Assembly: GCF_033958435.1 (NCBI RefSeq)
Contig: NC_134161.1
Span: 13,826,001-13,890,000 of the forward strand
From: Carettochelys insculpta
Taxonomy: Eukaryota; Chordata; Testudines; Carettochelyidae
DNA: 64,000 nucleotides
Reading direction: 5' to 3'
Within the stretch, counting starts at the first letter, position 1, and every line of letters starts with the position of its first letter. Under the pieces are notes generated by a model. That model saw only the letters and a list, made by a program, of their open reading frames with translations, searched no databases and was not told where the DNA came from. A program made the translations under genes and the position numbers. Below, in pieces: positions 1 through 12,699 of the stretch.

Positions 1-718
1 TTTGTCCAGTTCATTTTGAATTTTAATCTTATCCTCCAAAGCACATGCCACCCTTCATATCATATGCATATTTTATAAGCATATTCTCTATGCTATTACC
101 TGAATCTTTAATGAAGGTTTTGAACAGAACCAGACTCAGAACTGATCCCCAAGGGACCCCACTGGTTATGCATTTCCAGCATAGCTGTGAACCATTGATT
201 AAATACTGCCTGGTAATGGTTACCCAACCAGTTTTGTTCCCACCTTATAGTGGTTTCATCTGTGTTACATTTCTGTCCTTTGTTTATGAAGGACATGAGA
301 CAGTATCACAAGCTTTACTGACGTCAAGATACACCACATCTATGCCTTTTTCCTATCTACAAGGCTTGTTACCTTGTCAAAGAAACCTATCATGTTGTTT
401 TCACACAAGTTGTTCTTGATAAATCCATGTTGATGTTTTCTGTTACCTTAATATCTTCAAAATGTTAACAAATGTATTCTGTAATTATTTGCTCTTTCTT
501 TCAGGTGCAGAAGTTAAACTGACTAGTCTGTAAATCCCTGAGTTGTCCTTGTTTCCCTTTTTATAGGTGGGCACTATATTTGCCCTTTTCTGGTCTTCTG
601 CAATCTTCGTAGTCTTCCATGACTTTTCAAAAATAGTGTCCTCAGTCAGCTCCTTGCTCATTCTAGAATGCATTTCATCAGGCCCTGGTGACATGATAAT
701 TAAATGTTGATCCTTTAA
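1..718 (-). mobile_element. CR1-like LINE fragment (RT region), degenerate
   Basis: Read on the minus strand, this runs through a decayed CR1 reverse transcriptase. The stretch at 694-485 resembles the CR1 block 'SPGPDEMH…KELTE…FEKSWK…KRANIVP.YKKGNK…YR.VSLTS'. Further along come a broken fingers/palm region and the context of the catalytic (F/Y)ADD block near 60-80, where the aspartates are lost. Several stops and frame breaks are present. The left edge is cut by the window. The right edge is placed where similarity to the other CR1 copies here fades. Confidence 0.85.
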
Positions 719-3700
719 CCTTTAAAAAGAAGAAAGGCTGGCTGAAGATGGTATGTGCAGCCCTCTGGAATAAAAGAGCAGTTCCACTGCACTGGCACTT
801 TGAATGGCAAAGATCTTTCAAATGTCACCTTTAAACCTAGTTATGGTGTAGTCTTTTGTACAACATATAATCAGTTTACTATGTATCTAGTTTAAAGCAA
901 GAATAAGAACTCTTTGAAAGTATATTTGTTTTACTTTATACATACATATCAAATGCATATTTCCTAATTTCAAAAAAGTTTTTGGGTTGGAGTGTGACCT
1001 GTCAGTAATATCTTTAATATATAAAGTGACATAAAACCTACATCTGCATCTAATGAGAAACTCATCACAAGGTCACGTAGGTCTAGGCCAGTGAAGTTCA
1101 AGTGCAGAACAAATGAAGTTCTCACCTAGCAACACCCAGGAGTAAATTTTCAGGTATCAGGCAGCACTTTGGGAGCTGCTAGTGTCACCTGCAAAATTTG
1201 CCTGTACAGTTTTGCACCTGTTAGGTATGTCTATGGTGCAGTTAGACAGTTGTGGCTGACCAATGGCCAGGAGACTTCTGCTCATAGGGCTCAGGCTAAG
1301 GAGCAGTTTAGACTAGTGGATGTGGTCTGGAGAGTAGGATCCCAGAATTTATATAGCCCAGGTTCAGAAGTCTTTACTGCAATTCAACAGTTCTCCACCC
1401 CAAGCCTAAAACAGCTGATAGGGCCACCTGAGTTGCACAAACCTGAATATTGCTAAAATTAGCTCACTGGGTGTGTAAGGAGGGTAGAGACAGATGTGGA
1501 AAGATGTACAAGTATTTAGACTTAAGTTCACAATTTGTTTTTAAAAACATGCAAGTTCTTTAGGAAGACTTTTTATCTTCAGAAAAGGAAACCAGGACTC
1601 AGCCTTCCTTAAAACTCACCTTTTAAATATAATCAGTGTGTCTGATCCCATGGATTGGTATGTGTGTACTTGCAGACCTTGATGTTTCTGAAATATTCAG
1701 ATCTTCACCCATCTAGATCTTTATACCTTGCTAATCAGCATAGTGTCTAAAGGGCCTGTAATAAGCCTTATGCTTTTCAGAGTCCTTTGTAGGTATCTGA
1801 AATATTGACAAGAAGCAGAGACATTTTGAAGTAATTTAATAATATAGTCAACAGAAGGGACAGGTAGAACAGGTTTAGGGTGTTCCATAATTCATGGCTT
1901 GGAGGACTGCAGTTTGGCAATATATCAAGATGTTTAACCACTAATGGCTTATTACTTGCTGAACCTGAAATGGCTCTGGATGCTCCTCCCCATCCAGAGA
2001 GAGACCGATTACAGATTTCCTTAACTTTTATCTCCTGCACGCCATCCTTCTGATCTTAGTTGGACAACTCCGAGCCTGAGGGTGAATGTTTTGCAGGGTG
2101 ACAAAGCTTTTGCACATCCACAAATGATTTTCAGTTAAGTATAAGCATACGGTATCGTGAATTAGTGCTCCCCTTCAATCTTTGTGATTGAATAGCAGGC
2201 ACTGGCATGCTCCGGTGACAAATGTTATGACCTAAAAATAAACACCTGAAATTTTTCTTTGTTGCATGTTACGTATTCGTGTATCACAAGTGTCTTGGGA
2301 AACAGATTGGAGGGCAGGGTGTAAGCAAGAGGAAATAGCAGATTTTTTCCAGTGAGTTATTCCAGAACACATTTGAAGGCGAAGAATCTCAGTAAAGCAG
2401 TACAAAAGAACACAAAATCAGCTGGTTCTGAACTTCTGAAAGTCATCACTTCATCTTACAGGTGGGAATATCATTTGCCTCTTGTATTCAAAACAGCTGG
2501 CCAAATTAGCATTTTGTCCTTGAGTCAAGCTAACCCAAATGAAGCTGCATTTCATTTGTAATCAGAGGGAGGAAAAACACCACAGAGCACTGCACAGAGA
2601 CCTGCATTGCCTATGTGTACCAAATAATCAGCTGCTCTGGATTCACTGCAAGGTGAAGGCTTATTCAGCACTTCACACAAGTAAAGCAGCCTCTGGTTAG
2701 CCATATATCTCCCCAAGGACACGTTCACCAAGGTTAACCCGAGAAAGTGTTTCTGGCATCTCTGAAAGGCCAACTTGTTGACTGCAGTATGTATATAAGA
2801 ATTGGTTATTACACTAGATTCACAAGTGAAAGCTGAAGTAAATGGCCTGCTTGTGAGCCTTCCACCTTGAAGATGTAGTACCCAGTACAGTCCTGACCTA
2901 AATGGATGCAATTTCTAGCAGGATTATACACATTCTTTTACCAAGTCTGTAATTGCCTTTGGAATTTGTTTCAAGGTACTGATCAGAGGAGTGACAAATG
3001 TAAGTTTTCTATATTTATTATGTATGTTTATTGCTTTAAATACTTTTGAATGTCCCAGGATGTGTTAGGAGTTATGTTAGTCTCAGTTTTTAGGGAAGAT
3101 TACATACTATGATCTTGGCCTCTGGGGCAGAGCTTTGGTGGGGGGTGGGGAAGAGAAGCAGATAATATTTCTGCAACACATCTATAGTATTTCATGATTT
3201 CAGTCCTTCGGTTTCAGGAAACACAAATTACCCAATCCACTGATACAGGAATACTTCACTTCCTTTTGTTTGTGAAAAGTGCTCTTGTTCAAGAAGCTAA
3301 GGTGTTTTCTTCCAAACACCAACAGCAGAAGTTATTCACCATGATCTCTGCCTTTAAATGCCATTCACTGATGATTCATATCTCCAAATGGATAGTCTTA
3401 TTTTTAATGTTATTTCTACCTTATCTTTCCCCAAACAGACTGCACATCCACACATCTCTGGTCTACAGTACAGGTGAACAGCTAATTACCTAGAAGCAAC
3501 ACCATCTTATTTAACTGGATATTACTCTAACAAGTATGTTATACGGAATTTCAAAGTATTTCATGTCTTCAATTGCACATAAAATAGTGTGTGTTCCTCA
3601 GATTCCTAGGGTGTAGCAGAGAGTCCATGCTCTTGCTAAGCAGGTAATCCAACTGCTGTGTCCAAGTTTCCAAAAGTGCATGAAATGTTGTGTATGTGTG

Positions 3701-3982
3701 TGAAGCAGTATACAAGAGAAACCTCAGGCTGTATATATGTGAATGTTAAACATATATGCAAGTCAGATACCTACTTTTGCACATACGTTTTCTGAAGAAT
3801 TTGGAGCTATATTTCTTCTTGTGTTAAATGGGACATTTCAGTGAATGAACCAGTCACAGCACTAGCCGCTAGGAACTTCTGAGTTACCATCCCAGCAAAA
3901 ACTTGCAACTTGGTCATTGGCAAATCAGTGCTAAAGTTTCCTCATCTACAGAACGGGGATTATATACCTATCACACTTCTGG
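719..3982. other. No gene or clear repeat seen
   Basis: AT-rich sequence with short chance open frames only, the longest about 119 codons on the minus strand at 2552-2911. None shows a recognisable motif or paired splice signals. It reads as intronic or intergenic DNA. Confidence 0.5.
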
Positions 3983-4288
3983 GCTATGTCTACACTAGCA
4001 CCCCTCTTTTGAAAGGGGGATGCTAATGAGACACTTCAGGAGATGCTAATGAGGTGCTGCAGTGAATGTGCATCACTTCATTAGCACAATGTCAGCCACA
4101 GCGCTTTGAAAGTAATGCTTTTGATCACGTGTGGCTCGTCTACACGGGTTCATTTTCGAAAGGACCCCGCAGGCTTCGAAATCCCCTTATTCCTGTAACC
4201 AGTATTCATTGCAGCGCCTCATTTGCATATCCCAAAGGGTCTCATTAGCATCCCCCTTTTGAAAGGGGGGTGCTAGTGTAGACACAGC
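3983..4288. mobile_element. Foldback MITE with GCTATGTCTACAC ends
   Basis: The left end GCTATGTCTACACTAGC and the right end GCTAGTGTAGACACAGC are inverted repeats. The palindrome continues inward through AAAGGGGGATGCTAATGA and its mirror TCATTAGCATCCCCCTTT. Flanks TCTGG and CCTGG look like a 5-bp target duplication with one mismatch. There is no coding capacity, so it is non-autonomous. Confidence 0.8.
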
Positions 4289-4310
4289 CCTGGTGTCTGT
4301 AAGGAAGTGT

Positions 4311-5335
4311 GCAAGGTAGAAAAGATATGAAGTATGGCAAAGAGACCACCATGGAGATCTTCAGTGATTTAAGATCAAAAAAGAATTCCACAAATTGCAA
4401 AGGATGAGTAAACAGATAACACAAGTACATAAGGGTGAAATTAGGAAGGCCAAGGCACAAAATTAGGTCAAACTAGATAGAGACGTAAAAGGTAACAAAC
4501 AAGAAAACATTTTACAACTACAGTAACAGCAAGAGGAAGAACAAGGACAGGATGGGGCCATAATTCAATGAAGAGGGGTAAACAAAAACGTTAATTCTGG
4601 AAATGGCAGAGGTGCTGAATGACTGCTTGGTTTCGGTTTTCACCAAGACGACTGGTGGCAGCTGGACATATAACATGGTGAATGGCAGCGAAAATTGGGT
4701 AGACTCAAAAGCTGAAATAAGGAAAGGGCAAGGTAAGATTTATTTGGACTAGCAAGATGTCTCCAAGTCACTTGAGCTTGATAAAATGCATCCTAGAATA
4801 CTCAAGGAACTGACTGAAGTGATATCTGAGCCATTAGCTATGATCTTTGAAAAGTTCTGGAAGACTAGAGAGATTCTAGAAGACTAGAAGAGGGCAAATC
4901 TAGTGCCTATCTATAAAAATGGAAATAAGGGCATCCCAGGCAATTATAGACAAATGAGTTTAACTTCTGTACCTGAAAAATAATAGAGCAAATAATTAAG
5001 GAATCAGTTTGCAAACATCTTGAAGATAATAAGGTGATAAGGAATAGTCAGCATAGATCTGTCAAGAACAAATTATTTCAAACCAAACTGATAGCTTTCT
5101 TTGACAGGATAGCAAGCCTTATGCACAAAGGCAAAGGGATAGATGTGGTATATTTAGCGTTTAGTAAAGCTTTTGATACAGTCTTGCATGACCTTCTCAT
5201 TAAGAACCTACAGAAGTAACCTAGATAGAGCTCCTGAAAGGTGGATGCATAACTGATTGGATAATGGTTGCTACAGAGTAGTTTATCAGTGGCCCACAGT
5301 CATGCAGGAAGTCACAGGTTCTGGCCATCAGTGGT
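4311..5335 (+). mobile_element. CR1-like LINE fragment, 5' part of RT
   Basis: Plus-strand CR1 running from the linker upstream of the RT ('GNKKTFYNY…KRKNKDR' type) into the RT domain. Recognisable pieces are HPRILKELTEVISEPLAMIFEKFW, a VPIYKNGNKG block and an F-S-K-A-F-D-T-V-L-H block near 5158-5190. Multiple in-frame stops make it a dead copy. It stops before the FADD catalytic block, so it is truncated at both ends. Confidence 0.85.
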
Positions 5336-5339
5336 TTAA

Positions 5340-5850
5340 AGACACCTACAGGATATGGCTGCATTGCTGAGTAAATTGGCTAATAGCCTTTGATGGAACT
5401 GCTCTCCATCAATATAGCTAATTCTTTCCTTTTGGCTTTCACAATATCTTGTATTGAGTTCTGCAGATTGTGTTGTGTGAAGAAGTACTTCCCCATGTTT
5501 GTTTTAAATCTGCTGTGTATTAATTTCATTTGGTGACCCTCCCCCTCAGTTCTTGTGTTATAAGGAGTAAATTTACTTGATTCACACTTTCATATCACTC
5601 AATCATGTTCCTCCTTAGTCATCTCTTTTCCAAGATGCAAAGTCCCATTTTTATTAATCTCTCCGAATTTGAAAGCTGTTCCGTTCTCCTAATTATTTTT
5701 ATTGCCATTTATTGTACCTTTTCAATTACAATATATATTTTTGAGATAGGGCAACCAAAAGTTCACACAGGATTCAAGGTATGGGCGTAATATGGATTTA
5801 TAAGTCTGGTTAAAATCTTTCCCAACCGAACTCTAACTCCATCAGAAAAA
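5340..5850 (-). mobile_element. CR1-like LINE 3' region, minus strand
   Basis: On the minus strand this encodes decayed versions of the CR1 C-terminal blocks (…GLFSLEKRR… type, read through 5600-5800), followed by 3'-UTR-like sequence towards 5340. A related segment lies at 48290-48500. Stops interrupt all frames. It sits just after a plus-strand CR1, so two independent insertions abut. Confidence 0.7.
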
Positions 5851-7186
5851 AGCTTGATTACAGTTATGGCCACACTTGGAGAGTTTTTGCACTGTCAGTT
5901 GCACCAGTGATAGGGAAATGGTAAAAGAAGAGCACTGGTTTGTATCCCCACTTATTTCCCCAGGCATCAGAGAGTGTTTATGTTTGCAGTACTTCCATGA
6001 GAGTGTCACCTTGGGGTCAGCTATCCCACAGTGCGACTCTTTCCTTTCTGAGGATAGGCTTTATGGGAAGGTGGAGTTGATTATGTGGCATCATTGGTCC
6101 CAACACAGCCTCCTCTCCCCGAGCACTAACCAGTTCCAGTATGTCAGTGTTGCTGCAAGAAGGGGATCATGTATCCATTGTCACCTGGCCAGATGGTAAG
6201 GGAGCACTTGCTAAGAAAACAGGAAGGGGAGTTTCAACGTTCCTGTGGCTTTATGAGGGGAGGGGCAGATGTCTGTTTACCTGTTGTCAGAACACTAGAC
6301 CTGCTTGCCAGAGTGGTCACGTAGGCTCTCTGCGATATCCTCTGGAGGTTAAAAGCTGTGTAAACTGGAAGAACGTGTCTTATCGCTGGTAAGAACTGCA
6401 TGCCTGTTCTAGACATGGTTTTCTGTTTGTGGTGTGTTTGTGGTGAGTTAGTTGGTGAGTTTTACTGCAACAAGTTGGTTAGTGTAGATGCTCCCATGGT
6501 TTTTGAGTACAAAAAGGGACTTTTTATGCTTGAAATGGCAAATGCAGAGTGACATTACCTAAATAGATGCACTGTATGACGTGCCTAGAGGATCAGCTAA
6601 ATCTGGCTCAGTCAGACCAAAGGAAGGAAGTGAATTCCAGAGGCTGAGAACACTCTGCTTCTAGCCTCATAAATTACACATTTTCTGATAATGAGCTCTG
6701 GTGTCTGTTGACCTCAGCTCTTAGGTCAGAGTATGGAGAGGTGGCTCTTGAGATTATCCAGAATATGTAGAATAAGTATTTTGATGGGATCATACATACT
6801 TTGCAACAAACTGGGAACCAGTGCAGTCTATATAGCACTGATGTGATATGCCCTCATTGTAAATGCTACTAAGAAACCGGCATTGCAGGGTCCCATGTTT
6901 GGGGAAAGTTTCACTGAGGAGTGGGTACAGAGCATATATCAAAAGTGTTCAGCTATGGTGTCTAGAGAGTAACACGGAAACTGCTGTGAGAATACAATTT
7001 CAGTTCTATTACAGTCCGACTGATAGAATCAGAAAACATTGGACCGGTGAGAGTGAAAGCTGGATTTTACCCTGCTAAGTTAAGGTTTTACTTTGGAAGG
7101 TCATATTTCTCTAATGAATACTATGTAATGTGTCTGAACCAACAGCAGAGGTAGAGCATCTGAATAGCTAAAGAAATTGCTTAGGA
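5851..7186. other. Unassigned DNA, possibly an old repeat
   Basis: No gene is supported. Open frames at 5876-6199 and 6141-6392 overlap in different frames without recognisable motifs. The segment 5870-6500 begins CCACACTTGGAGAGTTTTTGC and ends near GTTAGTGTAGATGC, which hints at decayed inverted ends of a larger MITE. The match is too weak to define. Confidence 0.35.
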
Positions 7187-7897
7187 CAGGGGTCTGCAAC
7201 TGAAATAGCGAGAAGAGCCATTTTTTCAAATTCAGTTACAAAATCAATCTTTCAAGAACTGCAATACCCATGAATACAAGATCTTCATAAATAACATCAC
7301 ACTGTGCTTTTTATCATCCCTATTTTAAGAACAGCGCTTGCAATAATTTGTACCAGTTGGAAAGTTGCTACCCCCATCTCTAGGCTTTACTCGCTTTGGC
7401 CCCCAAATCTGCCTGCTCATCCCCAGGCTTAATCCCTCTGATACCCAGCCTCCTTCCCCATTGCCTGCAGGCTTAACTCACCTCAGTGCGTGCAATTCTG
7501 CAGTGGCCAGGTCCGCCACCGCCCTCCCCTGCTGCTCCCCACCATCTCCTCCTTCTCAGTGCGGTTGCGTGGCTCCATCGGGGCAGGCTCGGCTGCCCTG
7601 CCCCCCCGGTCTCCTGCCGGCTTAGACTTCTGCCTGTGTGGAGTGGCTCCCTGCCCAGCCGGCTTTCAATTCCGGGCTCCCTTGGGCAGCTGGCTGCTGA
7701 GTGGTTCCGACTGCAGCTGCTTAAACAACAACACTAAATTCAGTTGGTTCAACGGTGAGCAACTGAATTTATATTTTTGTTTAAGTGGTGGCAGCCTTTG
7801 GAGCCGCAAAAGGAGTCAGCAGTGGCAGCTCTTGGAGCCACAAGTGGCTCCTTAAAGAACCGCATGTGGCTCTGGCGCTGCAGGTTGCTGACCCCTG
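7187..7897. mobile_element. Non-autonomous hAT-like DNA transposon
   Basis: Left end CAGGGGTCTGCAAC and right end GTTGCTGACCCCTG form hAT-type terminal inverted repeats. Internal sequence keeps the subterminal 'GAAGAGCC' and 'GGCTCC' style boxes. The middle (7400-7700) is GC-rich and gives overlapping chance open frames. The flanking 8-mers (GCTTAGGA and GCATATAG) match only partly, so the target duplication is decayed or the ends are off slightly. No transposase is encoded. Confidence 0.75.
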
Positions 7898-8649
7898 GCA
7901 TATAGCCTGATTCTGCTGTCCCTTACCTTAGTGTAAATGGGGGGTGAGCCCATGGAAATGTGTTGGATACGTGCTGGTATGAAACTGTTGAGGCAAGAAT
8001 GCTACTTTGCTATCTCACAGGATATTTCAAGGATTTGGGTATTTAAAAAAAAGTGAAATACCTAGATACTGTAGCGGCGGGGGGGTGCTATGTAAGTACC
8101 ATCTATTATGTGTGCACAGTGCTTAGTATAGTGGGGCCCTGAGCCTTTGATTGATGGTTTCTGGATGCTACAGTGGTACAAATAACGATAGGTATACTTT
8201 TACGGAGAAGAGGGGGAATAAATTATAATAAGATAATTAAAAAATGTTTAATATTTTAGACCCTGGCAAAGAGCACAGGGTGCAAAACTGCGCAGTCATT
8301 TGTCATTTATTCTGTATGTGTTAAATTCCTCTTGGAAGAGGGAGAGATGGTTTGAATGTAGGACATTGTCAGATATGGAAGTGACCCAGGTGACAGGAGT
8401 TGAGCCTTTTGTGGTTTTAAAGACATTCAAGCCAAACCTAAGAACATATTTCTCCTGGCGATTAGATTAATGGGTGTTTTCAGGTTCTCAGCCTAACTCC
8501 AAACGCAAACAAGCGTACACTTGTTTCACAGGTGGCAAGGAGACCATACAGTTAGGGATGATGTCACTTTAAGGAATTAGAAAATAAAGTTTAAACAAGA
8601 GGGTGCCTCTTTTTTGCCCTCCATTCTAGGGGCAGACAGTCATTTTGAT
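7898..8649. other. No gene or clear repeat seen
   Basis: AT-rich DNA with no supported features. Confidence 0.5.
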
Positions 8650-9606
8650 AAAGTGTGAGGAAATTTAGGAAGACAAAGCCAAAAGACAAAGACAAATTTC
8701 ATTGGCAAATGAAATTTAATGTGGGTAAGTGTAAAGTAATGCACATTGGAAAAAATAACCCAAATTACACGTACAACATGATGGGGTCAAATTTAGCTAC
8801 GACAGATCAGGAAAGGGATCTTGGAGTTCTAGTGGATAGTTCTCTGAAGACATCCATGCAGCGGCAGTTAGTGAAGCAAATAGGATGTTAGGAATTATTA
8901 AAAAAGGGATAGATAATAAGACAAAAGATATCATACTTCCCCTACATAAAACTATGGTACGCCCGCATCTTGAGTACTGCGTGCAGATGTGGTCTCCTCA
9001 CCTCAAAAAAGATATATTGGCATTAGAAAAGGTTCAGAAAAGGGCAACTAAGATGATTAGGGGTTTGGAATGGGTCCCATATGGGGAGAGGCTAGAGGGA
9101 CTGGGACTTTTCATTCTGGAAAAGAGGCAATTGAGGGGCGATATGATAGAGGTATATAAAATCATGAATGGTGTGGAGAAAGTGAATATAGAAAAATTAT
9201 TTACCTTTTCCCATAATACAAGAACTAGGGGACACCAAATGAAATTGATGGGTAGTAGGTTCAAAACTAATAAAAGGAAATTTTTCTTCACACAGCGCAC
9301 AGTCAACCTGTGGAACTCCTTGCCGGAGGAGGCTGTGAAGGCCAGGACTCTATTAGGGTTTAAAAAAGAGCTCGATACATTTTTGCAGGTTAGGTCCATA
9401 AATGGGTATTAGCCAGGGGTAAAGTATGGTGCCCTAGCCTTCAGAACAAGGGCAGGAGATGGATGGCAGGAGATAAATCACTTGATCATTGTGTTCTGTT
9501 CTCCTTCTCTGGGGCACCTGGTATTGGCCACTGTTGGCAGACGGGATACTGGGCTGGGTGGACCTTTGGTCTGACCCAGTATGGCCATTCTTATGTTCTT
9601 ATGTTC
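8650..9606 (+). mobile_element. CR1-like LINE 3' end, young copy
   Basis: 5'-truncated CR1 carrying the C-terminal part of ORF2: blocks [68 protein letters not shown] and [11 protein letters not shown], ending IN-GY-stop at 9410. The 3' tail ends TATGGCCATTCTTATGTTCTTATG. A 7-nt loss near 8858 relative to the copy at 61098 shifts the frame, so the two open stretches (8655-8891 and 8885-9412) were one frame. Otherwise it is very close to the 61098 copy. Confidence 0.92.
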
Positions 9607-10712
9607 TTAAAGCAGGGGCACTGAGAGGAAAATGGTGAGGAGGACAAGAAGGCTGTGGGGCTCTAAGAGAAGATTACATTAGCCCTCTACATCACCTTTT
9701 AACCTCATCTTTAGGGCATTTTTCCTCCTTTTCCAACCTCCAGCACTTCCTCTGTGACACATATCAAAAAACAGAAAAGTTCATCTGTTATATTCAGGGC
9801 TTTTGTTTCCCCTCTCATTTGTGCTTTGCTCCCAAGAAACAATACTATTTGTTGAGGGTTGTCAAGCGAGCATCTCATCTTGAATATCTCTGACAGGCAC
9901 CTTGCATTGCCCATTAGTTTCCTAGTATTTGTGGTTAAATTCCTAATTTTCAAGTGGGTACTTTTAGTTCAGGGACTGCTTTGCAAGTAATGAAAACTGT
10001 TGAATTTGGCCACAATAGGTTTTCATGTCACAGTGGAACATTGTATATGACATTTTTATGTGTTTCAACCAAGTTTGTTTATCAGCAGCTGTTGTCTGAA
10101 GTAGCAGAAGGCATTTTATGTTTGATTAGGAATATGAATTCATTTCTCACTCTGCTGACCTCATGGCCAGGGCATGTATGAAAGAGACCTTGCTTATTTT
10201 AGGCACCCTTGGATCAAGAAAACAATATTCCAGAAGTTTGAATTTAGTATTGTATGATATGAGCTTGAGATTTTCAAAGTAGTCTAGGGGATTTAAACAA
10301 ACATTTTCTAAGACAGTACTGTATATGGAGGATGTTAAAAAATTTACAAAAAAACATCCAAAAGAATGCTTCTTAGACACTTAACCTAAGTGTATGCCAA
10401 GAATGATTCCTGATTTTTTTTTTCACAATAATAATAGAGTTTGGGCTGTCTTTTGGTTTTGCATAAGGTTGTCTGTTTAATGGGGTTATGTTTTGAATTT
10501 ATGCTCTTCCAGGGTTTGTTTTTCCAGTCTCACTGTAATTTTGTTCTGTTGTATGTTTGCTAAGTGACAACATTGACTTTGATCAGAGGCAGAGAATCTC
10601 TGATATTATAAAGTGCCTCACTTAGTTTTATTTGTATACTTAAGCATATACACCCAATGTTTTCTGAGCATTTTCATAACTGTCAAACCCCCAGACATAC
10701 CTGCTACTATGA
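9607..10712. other. No gene or clear repeat seen
   Basis: AT-rich DNA. Open frames of 75-80 codons at 9711-9953 (minus) and 9954-10181 (plus) have no motifs. Confidence 0.5.
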
Positions 10713-10716
10713 TTAA

Positions 10717-11206
10717 GGTTATAATTTTTCTGTGATTTTGATCCTGTTGGCTCTGGGTTGTGGAGTTGCCTGCTGCGCTGGAGGAATCCTGTAGCTCCGT
10801 TCTGATGTGGGTGTCATGGCCCTCCCCTGCAGCTTCTGGCTGCTGTGAGTAGTAGGGACCTCCCTACACCTCTCAGCTGCCATAATAGGTGGGGGGACCA
10901 ATAAACTCCAAGCTGCAATGGGGGTACCCTGAAGCTTCTGGTCATCATGGGCAGTTGAGGGTACCCTGTAGCTCTGAGCCAGGAAACTCTATAGAGTTGA
11001 GAGCCTCCACATGCGGTATTGGCCACGAAAGCTCGGAGTGGCCTGCTGCTGCTGCTCAGTTACAGCAGGTGATGTGAGAATCCTGCAGCTAAGGTCCCCA
11101 CTTTTTCAGAGATATTCTTAGTAAAAGTCATAGGTCATAAGCTTCCAAAATTTTGTCTTTATTGCCTATGATTTTTACTAAAAATAGCCATGATGGAATC
11201 TTAGCC
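10717..11206. mobile_element. Non-autonomous element flanked by TTAA, with terminal hairpin
   Basis: TTAA occurs at both edges (10713-10716 and 11207-11210), and the ends GGTTATAATTT and GGCTAAGATT (right end, complement) are similar. The right third holds a foldback, TTCTTAGTAAAAGTCATAGG at 11116 against CCTATGATTTTTACTAAAAA at 11164. The same hairpin type recurs at 42112-42205. The GC-richer middle has no coding function. TTAA duplication is known for piggyBac-like and Kolobok elements; the superfamily here is not settled. Confidence 0.5.
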
Positions 11207-11220
11207 TTAACTGTGATTAA

Positions 11221-12699
11221 AATAAACAATGCACATTCATCACAATATTTACCACCTTTAGCAATCTTCATAACTGTCCACAAAATCACTAATCTGCTCC
11301 CTGCTGAAATTGTAGAGGATGAAGATGGTATCTGTCATATGTCTAGAAGACTGATAAAGGGGAACAGCAGAGTTCCACAGCAGGGGGATCATCACAGACT
11401 GTCTTTCTAGAGCCCACTCCCGTTTTAAACTAAGGGCCCAACATAGCGTGGGAGGGGAAATTCACCCCTTTGTTGAGGATGAGCACGAGCCTTATTTATC
11501 ACTGTGAGTCTCCCTGATAACCATATTTTCATCACTTTTGTGTGATAAAGATGGTACGTAGACTTAGCCTGTGTAACCACCCGCATGAAGAACTGAATGT
11601 TGAACACTGGCGCTTAATGCATGAGCCACTGCTGCTTGAATTAAAACCCAGCTGTCTCTCAGCTAAGGCTGTGGAGGAGGCTCATTCTTTCTCCATGTGA
11701 GTGGTCTAAATGCCACTATCTGGGACAGTGAACCTCACTCAGAGGCTGTGTGGGTTACACTTGCCCTCCATGCAGGGGTGAATTTCAGTCAAGGATGCAG
11801 CTTTCTCCCAGGTGACCAGCATGATTGCTAAACCTTCTATGTCTTTATGGATTACTATTCTAGGTAAGCTACATTTGATCAATTAATATACTGATTCACT
11901 TATTTTAAAAGAGGATTAATATTTATAAAGTTACAGAAGGTTCTGTAAGTATTTTATTTCATTAGGGATATTTCTGTGTGAGACTGAGCATGCTCTGATG
12001 CTTACTCTTTGTGGTTTGTCTGTAAGCTATTTAGAGTTAAACTTTTTCCCCCTCTTCTTGATACTTGCTTTTTCTGGAAATCTCTTGCCTCCCAGAAATC
12101 TTCTGAGTGGAACATAAAGGTTAAAATAAAACATTTTGATCTTTTCTAATGTGGTAAAAATGACCTTCAAAGCTGGTTGTTGAATGGCATTTTCATACTT
12201 CTGTGTATGTGTGCATGTTACAAACAGACTCCTTTTCTTTTTCTTGTCCCTTCATGTAGAATCAGGAGATGAAATGAATGGAATCTGGAACTAAATCTCT
12301 CTGAAGTTGCATTAATAAAGCTTGATTCATTTTTGATGTCCATCCTCTTGAGGAAGTGTTGACAGAACAGATGAGGGTTTCACCTCCTTTGATGTATGAG
12401 AGTGATGAGATCTTCAAAATTATTGTTACTTTAAATAGCTCCAAAGGTTACTTTGAAGGGAAATGAGCAAAAAATATGAATGAACGTGGAGCAAAATCTG
12501 CTCAGGAACTTCACATTTAAACTGACACACAAAACTGATTTTCATCTGTTTACCTAATTTTACAGTAAGATTTTACAGAATTGGCAAAAGAGCTGTACAA
12601 GCATTTTTGTATGTACAGAAGAGAGATACTTCACCCCATATTACAATAAATGTATTTGGGAAGGAAAAGTGCTGCTATAGAAAAAAAATCTGGTAGGTT
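11221..12699. other. No gene or clear repeat seen
   Basis: AT-rich DNA. A GC-richer stretch near 11420-11820 may be an old repeat but has no detectable ends. Confidence 0.45.

Noticed and set aside
7365..7855. Three overlapping open frames rich in Pro and Leu
   Set aside because: They lie in the GC-rich middle of a non-autonomous hAT-like element, in all three frames, with no motif.
9034..9399. A 121-codon minus-strand frame that recurs at 61352-61717
   Set aside because: The recurrence only reflects the shared CR1 sequence on the plus strand, not independent conservation.
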